64,000 nucleotides of DNA from Dyella japonica DSM 16301 (GTDB lineage Bacteria > Pseudomonadota > Gammaproteobacteria > Xanthomonadales > Rhodanobacteraceae), in NCBI RefSeq assembly GCF_001010355.1, contig NZ_JPLA01000041.1, positions 1-64,000 on the forward strand, given 5' to 3'. The notes under the pieces were generated by a model. That model was given only the letters and a program-made list of their open reading frames with translations. It had not been told where the DNA came from and did not search any database. The position numbers and the translations under genes are program-made. This document shows positions 41,942 through 49,790 of the stretch, in pieces; the stretch's first letter is position 1; each line of letters begins with the position of its first letter.

Positions 41942-43479
41942 TCAACGCAACGACTCGTCCGCCCATGAACCACGCGCCGCACACGCTGTTGATCAACCCG
42001 ACCATCACGTCGCCTTCCAGCGCGCGGTTTCCGTTGTCGTTGCTGCATTTGTCGAGTTCGCTCGACCGTGCGGGCAGCAGTCGCATCATCGATGGCAACG
42101 TGGAGCGCGACTTCGTCCAGCAGACCCTGCACGCGCTCGATGAAGGCCAATGCACGGCGGTCGGCATCAGCGTGATGGGCGGTCCGCAGATCGAGCCCGC
42201 CATCGCGGTTTCGCGCGCGATCCGCGATCATCGACCCGACGTACCGATCGTGTGGGGCGGCTATTTTCCCACGCTCTACACCGAGACCGCGCTGCGGGCG
42301 CCGTACGTGGATTACGCCATACGCGGGCAGGGCGAGGACAGCCTGCCGGAACTGGTCGCCGCCTTGCATGCGGGCGACGCGGACAAGCTCTCGACGATCA
42401 ACGGCCTGTCGTGGCTGAAGGACGGCGAGTTGGTGAACAACGCGAGTCGTCCGTTCTCGCGCAACGGACCGCCGACGGTGCTGCCTTACGACAAGCTCGG
42501 CGATCCGAGACGCTATCTGGCGCGCACGTTCCTCGGTCGTCGCACCGCCGCGCATCAGGCCTCGGTAGGTTGCCGGTTTCGCTGCACGTTCTGCGGCGTG
42601 GCGGCGATGTTCGGCGGCGCCACCGCGCTGCCGCCACTGGCGCGCCTGGAACGCGACCTCAAATATCTGAAGTACGAGCTGGGCGCCGATTCCATCCAGT
42701 ACTTCGACCACAACTTCTTCGACCGCGAGCAGGACATGTTTCCGCTGCTGGAAATCATGGCGCGCTATGAGCTGCCGTGGTGGTGCTATGCGCGCGCCGA
42801 TGCCTTGCTCAATCTGTCCGACAGCACCTGGAAGCTGGTACGCAAGAGTCGCCTGCGCATGGCCTATATCGGTGCGGAGTCGGCCAGCCCGGCCATGCTC
42901 AAGGAAATCCGCAAGGGCACGCGGCCGGACCAGACGCTGGCGGTGGCCGAGCTGTGCCGGCGCCACGGGGTGATCCCGGAATTGTCTTTCATGGTGGCGC
43001 CGCCGGAGAATTCGGAAGAGGAAACCGAACACACCTTCGAGTTCATCCGCGAACTCAAGCGCGTCAATCCGCAATCGGAAATCATCGTCTACGTCTACAC
43101 GCCGCTGCCGGAAAGCAGCAAGCATGAGAAGGATCGCGGCAAGCGCGCCTCCACGCCGCTGCTCGATCGCCATGGCGAGCCGCTGGTGTTTCCCGCGACA
43201 CCGGAGGAGTGGACGCAAAAGCAGTGGGTGGACTACGCCTGCCATGCGGATGCGCCGTGGGTGAGCGACAAGCTGCGTCAGCGCATCCATGATTTTGTCA
43301 CCGTGCTGCGTTGCCGCTATCCGACCGTGCAGGACCTGCGTTCACCGACCTGGGCCAAGCGCACGCTGTCCGCGGCGGCCTCGTGGCGCTACCGGATGCG
43401 TCGCTACGACCGGCCGTGGGAGCTGAATCTGGCCAACCGCCTGGTGCGCCTGCGCATGCCTCAAGTGTCGGGGCTCTGA
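41938..43479 (+). CDS. B12-binding-type radical SAM enzyme
   Basis: 513 residues. An N-terminal cobalamin-binding-like domain (about 12-140, LLINPTITSPSSARFPLSLL, VWGGYFPTLYTE) precedes a radical SAM barrel with the cluster motif GCRFRCTFCG (CxxxCxxC, about residue 210). These class B enzymes include methyltransferases and ring-forming enzymes that act on unactivated carbon. The DxHxxG cobalamin motif is not recognisable, so B12 use is uncertain. Within the glycan operon it probably tailors a sugar. Alternative start at ATG 41965. Confidence 0.85.
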   Translation: MINATTRPPMNHAPHTLLINPTITSPSSARFPLSLLHLSSSLDRAGSSRIIDGNVERDFVQQTLHALDEGQCTAVGISVMGGPQIEPAIAVSRAIRDHRPDVPIVWGGYFPTLYTETALRAPYVDYAIRGQGEDSLPELVAALHAGDADKLSTINGLSWLKDGELVNNASRPFSRNGPPTVLPYDKLGDPRRYLARTFLGRRTAAHQASVGCRFRCTFCGVAAMFGGATALPPLARLERDLKYLKYELGADSIQYFDHNFFDREQDMFPLLEIMARYELPWWCYARADALLNLSDSTWKLVRKSRLRMAYIGAESASPAMLKEIRKGTRPDQTLAVAELCRRHGVIPELSFMVAPPENSEEETEHTFEFIRELKRVNPQSEIIVYVYTPLPESSKHEKDRGKRASTPLLDRHGEPLVFPATPEEWTQKQWVDYACHADAPWVSDKLRQRIHDFVTVLRCRYPTVQDLRSPTWAKRTLSAAASWRYRMRRYDRPWELNLANRLVRLRMPQVSGL

Positions 43480-43482
43480 CCC

Positions 43483-44607
43483 GTGCCCTTGCATGTCGCG
43501 CAGATCAACTTCTTTCCTGCACCGGTGGACCTTATGCCGGCCGACATCCTCCAAGCCTGGCCGTCGCTGGTGGACATTGCCGAGATCGCCGCGAGTGCAG
43601 GCACGCGGGTCAGCGTGGTTCAGCTGGCGGCGCACGCGCAGAGTTTTCAGCGCCATGGCGTCGACTATCACTTCGTCGCCGGCCACAACGGGAACGCTGC
43701 CGATCGCATCAGGCGCATCGCGCAGTTGCTTGGCGAACTGAAGGTCGACGTGGTGCATGTGCACAGCCTGGGCGCGGCCGGCGATGCATACGCCTTGTCG
43801 CGCGAGCTGCCACAGCTGCCGATCCTGTTGCAGGATCACGCCGATCGCATGCCGCCGCGCTGGCGTCGGCTGCGCTGGCGGCGCTGGTATGCCGCCGCGG
43901 CGGGCGTCGCCTTCACCGCGCCGGAACTCGCGCGCCCCTATGTGACGGCCGGGCTGTTGAGCTCGTCGCAGCGCTTGTTCGTGATACCCGAGTCCACCAG
44001 CCGCTTCACACCGGGCAGTCGTGCCCAGGCGCGAACCGAGACAGGTCTGCACGGTGATCCCTGCGTGGTGTGGGTCGGGCATCTGCAGACGGGCAAGGAT
44101 CCCTTGACGGTGCTCGATGGCATCGCCGCGGCATCGACCCGGCTGCCTGGCCTGCAGCTGTGGTGCGCGTTCGGCAGTGCGCCATTGCTGGCGCAGGTGC
44201 AGCGGCGCATCGATGGCGACGCACGCCTGTCGGGGCGCGTGCACCTGCTGGGCAAAGTGCCTCACGAGCAGGTGCAGTCGTTGATGCGCGCTGCCGATAT
44301 CTACGTCTCGGGCAGCCATGCGGAAAGCTGCGGTTACGCCGTGCTGGAGGCCCTGGCCTGCGGCGCGACGCCGGTAGTGACCAACATCCCTTCGTTTCGC
44401 GCCCTGGTGGGCGAGGTGGGCGAGCTATGGCCGCGTGGCGACGCCAAGGCCTTGACCAGCGCCTTGTTGCGCAGCGCCACGCTGCGTCCATCGCCCGCCG
44501 AAGTGCGCCGTCATTTCGACCAGAGTCTGTCACTGCAGGCGGTGGGTCGCCGCTGGGCCGATGCGTATGCGCAGCTGCATGCGGGGCGACGCGGAGGCGC
44601 GGCATGA
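43483..44607 (+). CDS. GT4-family glycosyltransferase
   Basis: 374 residues from a GTG start. GT-B fold; the C-terminal half has VVWVGHLQTGKDPLTVLDGI and the E-x7-E motif in HAESCGYAVLEALACGATPVV. A retaining glycosyltransferase of the RfaB/GT4 type that adds a hexose-type sugar to the lipid-linked unit. Overlaps the next GT4 gene by four bases. Confidence 0.88.
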   Translation: MPLHVAQINFFPAPVDLMPADILQAWPSLVDIAEIAASAGTRVSVVQLAAHAQSFQRHGVDYHFVAGHNGNAADRIRRIAQLLGELKVDVVHVHSLGAAGDAYALSRELPQLPILLQDHADRMPPRWRRLRWRRWYAAAAGVAFTAPELARPYVTAGLLSSSQRLFVIPESTSRFTPGSRAQARTETGLHGDPCVVWVGHLQTGKDPLTVLDGIAAASTRLPGLQLWCAFGSAPLLAQVQRRIDGDARLSGRVHLLGKVPHEQVQSLMRAADIYVSGSHAESCGYAVLEALACGATPVVTNIPSFRALVGEVGELWPRGDAKALTSALLRSATLRPSPAEVRRHFDQSLSLQAVGRRWADAYAQLHAGRRGGAA

Positions 44608-45716
44608 AACTGGCGCTGGTGGTTCCCGGTGGCGTCGATCGCAGCGGCGAGTTCCGCGTGATCCCGGTGCTGCTGGCCTTGATTCGCAGGCTGGCCTGCG
44701 AGCATGAGGTGCATGTGTTCGCCTTGCGGCAGGAAGCGTCGGCCGACTGCTGGCATCTGGCTGGTGCGCATATCCACAATATCGGCGACGGCTGGTCGCG
44801 CCTGCGCGCGATCCAGGCCATACGCAACGAGCATCGCCGCGCGCCGTTCGACCTGGTGCAGGCGATTTTCTCCGGTTCATGCAGTTTCGTGGCGGTGGCC
44901 GCGGCGCTGTTGCTGCGCCTGCCCAGTTTCGTGCACATCGCCGGTGGCGAGCTGGTGGCCTTGCACGACATCGGCTATGGCGGCCGCCAGCGCTTGAAAG
45001 GGCGCATACGCGAGGCGCTGGTGCTGCGCAGTGCGGATGCCGTGACGGCGGCGAGCGTGCCCATCATCGACTCGCTGCAGGCGCTGGGCCTGAGCGCCCG
45101 CCGCGTACCGCTGGGCGTCGATCTGCGCGCCTGGCCGCCGTTGCCGCCGCGCTGCCGCCGCACCGGTCGCGCGCGCCTGATCCATGTGGCAAGCCTCAAT
45201 CGCGTCAAGGACCAATCGACCCTGTTGCGGGCGCTGACCGTGCTGGCCGAATCAGGTGTGGACTTCCAGATGGATATCGTGGGCGTGGATACGCTCGATG
45301 GCGAGATCCAGCGTCTGGCCCGCGAACTGCGGCTCAACGGCCATGTGCACTTCCACGGCTTCAAGACGCAGCGCGAGTTGCGGCCGATGATGGAAGCGGC
45401 CGACGTGCTGGTGATGTCCTCGCGTCATGAGGCCGGCCCGCTGGTCTTGCTGGAAGCGGCGGTGATGGGTTTGCCTACCGTCGGCACCGCCGTGGGTCAT
45501 TTGGCGGAATGGTCGCCGAGCGCCGCACTGGCCGTGCCGGTGGGCGACTGGAAGGCGCTGGCCGAATCGATCCGGCAGGTATTGGCCGACGACGAGCTGC
45601 GCCTGCGATTGGCGGTAGCCGCGCAGCGCCGTGCCATCACCGAAGACGCGGACTACACCGCCCGCGCGTTCGAGGCGCTCTACCTGCAGGTGCTGACGGC
45701 CGGTTCCGGGCGCTGA
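44604..45716 (+). CDS. GT4-family glycosyltransferase
   Basis: 370 residues. GT-B fold with RLIHVASLNRVKDQSTLLRAL and RHEAGPLVLLEAAVMGLPTVG carrying the E-x7-E motif. GCGGAGG precedes the start. Last gene of the plus-strand glycan operon. Its 3' end overlaps the convergent minus-strand nucleotidyltransferase gene by 37 bases (45680-45716), so no terminator can fit between. Confidence 0.88.
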   Translation: MKLALVVPGGVDRSGEFRVIPVLLALIRRLACEHEVHVFALRQEASADCWHLAGAHIHNIGDGWSRLRAIQAIRNEHRRAPFDLVQAIFSGSCSFVAVAAALLLRLPSFVHIAGGELVALHDIGYGGRQRLKGRIREALVLRSADAVTAASVPIIDSLQALGLSARRVPLGVDLRAWPPLPPRCRRTGRARLIHVASLNRVKDQSTLLRALTVLAESGVDFQMDIVGVDTLDGEIQRLARELRLNGHVHFHGFKTQRELRPMMEAADVLVMSSRHEAGPLVLLEAAVMGLPTVGTAVGHLAEWSPSAALAVPVGDWKALAESIRQVLADDELRLRLAVAAQRRAITEDADYTARAFEALYLQVLTAGSGR

Positions 45717-46960
45717 GCCCACGTGGTGGTGGTCTGCGCCAGCGCGGCGCGCACCACGTACATGGTGTCCATGCGCGGCACCGATCGGGTCAGCAGGGTG
45801 ACGATGCGGCTGAGCTGGCGCGACTTCACCCATGGCGAGCCCTGCAGCCACAGCTGGGTGCGGATCATGTCGTCGCGCTCCTGCTTCGCCTCCTTGGAGG
45901 GGCGGATGCGGTTGAACATATAGTGGCCTGCTTCGCGCAGCGAGCGCACCCATTCCAGACCCGGCCATGCATGCAGCCACAGTTCCGAGCACGACACCTG
46001 GGTCAGCGTGTGGTGGCGCGAGACGCTGCGCAGCAGGGCATGGCAGTCGAACTCCAATTCATAGAGCAGGGCAGCGGGCACCGCGCCCTGGTAGTAGCGC
46101 GAGACCAGCTGCAGCGGCGGCAGGGCCCACCATGGCGCGTCGCCGTTGTCGTGATCCCACAGGACATGCCAGTCGTTGCGCAGCATGCGCGAGGCCAGCA
46201 GCGAGATGTCGTTGAGATGGATCAGGCGCAGCGTACGACTGCAGATATTGCCGGCGGCATGCAGCAACAGATGGCACATCAACGCGCCCAGCGAGGGATA
46301 GGGCTGGATGCCCGGCACCGGGTGGCGTGGATAGATGCGATCGGTGATGTCGACCGTCGCCACCGGCATGCGTTCCTGGATCCGCGTATGCAGCTCGATA
46401 TTGATCGGCGTGTCGCGATGCTCGCCCAGTCCTACCGTCGGCTGACCGTTGACCGGTTTGTAGACGCGGTGCTTCCAGCAGGCATACGACTGCAGGTAAC
46501 CCAGCGCCTCCAGCAGAGCACCGGCGCGATCGGCATCGGTGTCGCTCACCAGCAGATCGATATCTGCCATCGGCCGTTCGCCCGGTGAGTAGACCCCAAG
46601 CGCATGCAAGGCCGAGCCCTTCAGCGCGACCAGCGCGATGCCCGCGTCTCGCGCAGCGGCATCGATCCGTTTGAGCAAGGCAGCGATGCGTTGATGGCGT
46701 AGCGCCACGTGTTCGTATTGGCTCTCGGTGAAACGGGTCCATCCCGGGTTCTGCCAGCGTGGCTGGATCGAGAACAGCGGCGCCACGCCGTGCGCAGCGG
46801 CTACCGCGGTGGCCAGCTGCCATTCGAGTTCGGTCCAGCCCGGCGTTTCGCCGCTGGGGTGGGCCAGCTCCGCAGCCAGCTTCTCGGTGGTGTGCTGCAG
46901 ACCGGATTTGATGATGTCCAGCGGTGGCATCGAGGCGGACATGGCGGAGGCATCACACAT
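45680..46960 (-). CDS. Nucleotidyltransferase-family protein (NTP_transf_5-like)
   Basis: 426 residues. The catalytic centre LVALKGSALHALGVYSPGE, then PMADIDLLVSDTDAD shows the GS...DxD pattern of the nucleotidyltransferase superfamily. Long helical C-terminal region. Related proteins (NTP_transf_5) occur in lasso-peptide, exosortase and capsule loci beside HPr-kinase-like proteins, with unknown substrates. Start at 46960 overlaps the end of the radical SAM gene by eight bases; 46942 is an alternative. Confidence 0.75.
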   Translation of the reverse strand: MCDASAMSASMPPLDIIKSGLQHTTEKLAAELAHPSGETPGWTELEWQLATAVAAAHGVAPLFSIQPRWQNPGWTRFTESQYEHVALRHQRIAALLKRIDAAARDAGIALVALKGSALHALGVYSPGERPMADIDLLVSDTDADRAGALLEALGYLQSYACWKHRVYKPVNGQPTVGLGEHRDTPINIELHTRIQERMPVATVDITDRIYPRHPVPGIQPYPSLGALMCHLLLHAAGNICSRTLRLIHLNDISLLASRMLRNDWHVLWDHDNGDAPWWALPPLQLVSRYYQGAVPAALLYELEFDCHALLRSVSRHHTLTQVSCSELWLHAWPGLEWVRSLREAGHYMFNRIRPSKEAKQERDDMIRTQLWLQGSPWVKSRQLSRIVTLLTRSVPRMDTMYVVRAALAQTTTTWAQRPEPAVSTCR

Positions 46961-48431
46961 GACAGGTCGTTCGCGGCCGCAGCGTGATCTCCGCGGCGCC
47001 GGTGCGGTGCACCGCCTCGGTGGCGACCAATGCGTCCCAGCGCGCGTCGAGCGCATGCGCTGCGGTGCGATGACGATCGGCCTGGCCCACCACTTTCCAT
47101 TGCTGCACGATCACCTGTTCGTGCAGCAGGTCGCGCACGTGCCGGTAGAATTCCGAGTCATAGGCGCCCTGGAACATCATGGCGAGATCGTCGCTGTCCT
47201 GCCAATGCGTCTTCTCGCCGAGCTGCGCCTTCACCTGTTCGTAGAAGCGCGTGCCGGGCAGGGGATAGGACACGCTTACGCCGATGTCGTCGGGCGCGGC
47301 GCGGGTGATCAGATCGCGCGTCGCCATCAGATCCTCGAGCTGCTCGCCGAGATAGCCCAGCTGGATGAAGTAACCGACGCGGATGCCTGCCTTGCCGAGT
47401 CGCTCGCGCGCCGTGATCAGTTCCTCGACCTTGGTGCCCTTGTTCATGTGATCGAGCACGCGCTGGCTGCCGCTCTCGGCGCCGATCCATGCCTCCTTGC
47501 AGCCGGCGTGGCTCAGCGCGGCGGTCATGCGCTCGCTCATCAGGTCCGCGCGAGTCTGGATGGTGAAGGGAATGGAGCCGTTGGACGCATTCACGTGCTG
47601 CGCAAACGCTTCCACCCAATCCACATGGAAACCAAAGATGTCGTCGGCCAGCCAGATGTGGTCGGCCTGGAAGGTGTGCTTGAGGTAACTCATCTCCGCG
47701 GCCACGTCTTCGGCGGTGCGGCGGTTGTAGTGATTGCCCCAGATCGGTTTGGCGCACCAGTTGCAGCGGAACGGGCATCCGCGCGACGCCGCCATGTTGA
47801 GGCTGAAGTAGCCGTGGCGTTCCTTCCACAGTGTGCGGTAACGCTCGATGTCGACCAGGTCCCAGGCAGGGTGGCCGACGATGCGCGGATCGGGCGGCAC
47901 GGCGCCGACGCGGGTCAGTTGCAATTGACCGCCGCTGCGCGAGGCGACGCCAGGAAGATTGGCCACCCACTCCTGCGTGCGAATCGACGGATCTTTGTCG
48001 AGGCGATTGATCAGTTCGATCAGGGGCGCGATGCCTTCGCCGATCAGCACCGCGTCGGCGCCTGCAGCAAGAAAGGCTTCCGGTTGATCGGACGCATCGG
48101 AGCCGGCCACGATCACGCGGGCGCCTTGGGCATGCGCCATGGCGATCATCTCGCATGCCGCATCGCGCATGCGGCCAAGACACATCTTGGTCAGGTAATT
48201 GAAGTTGTCTTCATAGATGACAACCAGCTTGGGCGACGCGGCGCGCAAGGACGTGTCGAACTCGTCCACACCTTCGGCGAGCATGGAGTCGAACAGCGAA
48301 ACCTCGTGGCCCATGCGTCGCAACAGAGCGGCGACATGCAGGGTCGCGAGCGGCGGATACGGCTTGCCACGCTCCCATTGCTTGCGGTCGAACCGCAGGA
48401 AGTAGGAGTGGCCGACCTGAATCGTTAGCAT
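46953..48431 (-). CDS. B12-binding-type radical SAM enzyme
   Basis: 492 residues. The N-terminal cobalamin-binding-like region (LRFDRKQWERGKPYPPLATL, VVIYEDNFNYLT) is followed by the radical SAM motif ASRGCPFRCNWC (CxxxCxxC, about residue 225) and the barrel HIWLADDIFGFHVDWVEAF. C-terminal extension of about 130 residues. It resembles the enzyme at 41938 in architecture but is only distantly similar in sequence. An in-frame stop (TGA at 48446) lies 12 bases before its start. It could modify a peptide or a sugar. Confidence 0.85.
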   Translation of the reverse strand: MLTIQVGHSYFLRFDRKQWERGKPYPPLATLHVAALLRRMGHEVSLFDSMLAEGVDEFDTSLRAASPKLVVIYEDNFNYLTKMCLGRMRDAACEMIAMAHAQGARVIVAGSDASDQPEAFLAAGADAVLIGEGIAPLIELINRLDKDPSIRTQEWVANLPGVASRSGGQLQLTRVGAVPPDPRIVGHPAWDLVDIERYRTLWKERHGYFSLNMAASRGCPFRCNWCAKPIWGNHYNRRTAEDVAAEMSYLKHTFQADHIWLADDIFGFHVDWVEAFAQHVNASNGSIPFTIQTRADLMSERMTAALSHAGCKEAWIGAESGSQRVLDHMNKGTKVEELITARERLGKAGIRVGYFIQLGYLGEQLEDLMATRDLITRAAPDDIGVSVSYPLPGTRFYEQVKAQLGEKTHWQDSDDLAMMFQGAYDSEFYRHVRDLLHEQVIVQQWKVVGQADRHRTAAHALDARWDALVATEAVHRTGAAEITLRPRTTCHV

Positions 48432-48443
48432 CTTGGAAGAGCC

Positions 48444-48584
48444 TCAATAGGTGAGCCAGTCCCACGGCAGACCGACGGCGCGGTCTCCTGCGTTCAAAGC
48501 TCGTCGCAGGTGAGTGCCGGGCAGGGACGCGGGGGTTGCGGGCTGTTTCGAAAATATTTCGATGTCGCCGCGTGAAGGCTTGTG
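48444..48584 (-). other. Open 47-codon stretch just upstream of the radical SAM gene
   Basis: On the minus strand the frame between TAG (48585-48587) and TGA (48444-48446) reads 47 codons, ending GDRAVGLPWDWLTY. It is in the same frame as the radical SAM gene and ends 12 bases before it. No ATG or GTG lies in it; only TTG (48497), CTG, ATA or ATC could start it, and no ribosome site is clear. A precursor-like peptide is possible, and a chance open stretch in GC-rich DNA is equally likely. Confidence 0.2.
48549..48561. promoter_or_regulatory. AT-rich dyad in divergent promoter region
   Basis: CGAAA-ATA-TTTCG, a perfect 5-bp inverted repeat, stands out as the most AT-rich spot between the divergent radical SAM (minus) and HPr-kinase-like (plus) genes. 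It is about 58 bases before the latter's start and could be an operator or promoter element for both. Confidence 0.35.
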
Positions 48585-48618
48585 CTATCACAGCGCCGCA
48601 ACCTAGGTGAATGACTCG

Positions 48619-49641
48619 ATGGCCGCGACCCTGGACCTCCTGACGGGCGACCTCAGCCCCGACCCCTTCCTTGAACGCATGCCTGAACGGTATGCGATGG
48701 ACGTCCATGTGCTGGGCGGCCATTTTCATTTCAGCAGTGACAGCGCCGCCTTGATGGAGGTGGTGGCGATGGCCTATGCGGGCCTGCCGGCGCACACGCT
48801 GCCGATGGCGTCACCGGGCTTTCACGTCGAGCTGCGACTCGCGCCGGCCGGTGCCGAGCCATCGGCGCAGGAACCTCCGCCGGTGCGCATGCAGTCGGGT
48901 GCCGGTTTCCTGTGCGGCGTGATGGACGCGAGCAACTATGCGGTGCTGTTTCCCGAGCAGCGCCGCGCGCTGGTGGTGGCTTCGGCGGACCAGCTGGTGC
49001 GCCCCTATCACCTGCGTTATGAGCTGATCGAATTCGCCGTGTTCACCTTGGCCACGCGTGCGCTGTCGCTGGCGCCGCTGCACGGCGCCTGCGTGGGCTG
49101 GCATGGGAGGGCAGCATTGGTGATGGGCGCCAGCGGCGCAGGCAAGTCCACGCTGGCCCTGCACAGCCTGCTGCGCGGCATGGACTTCCTATCCGAGGAT
49201 GCGGTGTTCGTGCATCCGGCCAGCGGGAAGGTCACCGGTGTCGCCAATTACCTGCACGTGCAGGCGGACGCCCTGCGTTTCGTCGACGATCAGCGCCTGC
49301 GCGACTGGATCGAGCAGTCGCCCGTCATCCGTCGCCGCAGCGGCGTGGAGAAGTTCGAGGTGGACCTGCGTCACGGGCACGGTCAGCTGGCGCCAGAGCC
49401 CTTGGAACTGGCCTGCGTGGTGTTCGCCTCCCCTCGTCTGGCCGACGATCCGCAGGCGCTCGTGCAAGCCATGCCCGATCACGAGATCGAAAGCCGCCTG
49501 CGCGCCGAGCAGCCCTACGCCGCGTCGCAGCCAGGGTGGGACGCGTTCGTCAGCGCCATCCGGCAGCGCGGAGCCTACGAGCTTCGGCGCGGCCGCCATC
49601 CCGGCGACTCGGTCGACGCCTTGATGCGGCTGCTGGACTGA
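48619..49641 (+). CDS. HPr-kinase-like P-loop protein
   Basis: 340 residues. The C-terminal half matches the HPr kinase/phosphorylase P-loop domain: Walker A VMGASGAGKSTLALHSLLRG (about 176-195) followed by LSEDAV with the catalytic acidic residue. The N-terminal half has no family I recognise. Such HprK-related proteins occur with nucleotidyltransferase and PqqD-like proteins in uncharacterised exosortase- and lasso-peptide-associated systems (family knowledge). Here neighbours are a nucleotidyltransferase, radical SAM and an ABC exporter, but no PqqD or HPr. AGGTGA lies eight bases before ATG 48619; an upstream GTG at 48607 lacks a site. Confidence 0.75.
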   Translation: MAATLDLLTGDLSPDPFLERMPERYAMDVHVLGGHFHFSSDSAALMEVVAMAYAGLPAHTLPMASPGFHVELRLAPAGAEPSAQEPPPVRMQSGAGFLCGVMDASNYAVLFPEQRRALVVASADQLVRPYHLRYELIEFAVFTLATRALSLAPLHGACVGWHGRAALVMGASGAGKSTLALHSLLRGMDFLSEDAVFVHPASGKVTGVANYLHVQADALRFVDDQRLRDWIEQSPVIRRRSGVEKFEVDLRHGHGQLAPEPLELACVVFASPRLADDPQALVQAMPDHEIESRLRAEQPYAASQPGWDAFVSAIRQRGAYELRRGRHPGDSVDALMRLLD

Positions 49642-49656
49642 GCAAACCGTCGCGCC

Positions 49657-49788
49657 ATGCAACCTTCCGCGCTCCGCCGCGCACCCATGGGCATGGGAGC
49701 TGAAGCGGATCGAGAGGTTTTTCTGCACTGTCATCAGGTGCCACCTGTGCCGCGACGGGCGCGTGTAAGAAGTCGTGTGGTCCGTTAG
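49657..49788 (+). CDS. Possible 43-residue basic peptide
   Basis: The frame from ATG 49657 encodes MQPSALRRAPMGMGAEADRE and ends in a basic VPRRARVRSRVVR tail, stopping two bases before the ABC exporter start. It has no good ribosome site and unremarkable codon use, so it may be chance. Reported because a short peptide next to an ABC exporter and a kinase-like protein would fit a precursor. Confidence 0.2.
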   Translation: MQPSALRRAPMGMGAEADREVFLHCHQVPPVPRRARVRSRVVR

Positions 49789-49790
49789 TC

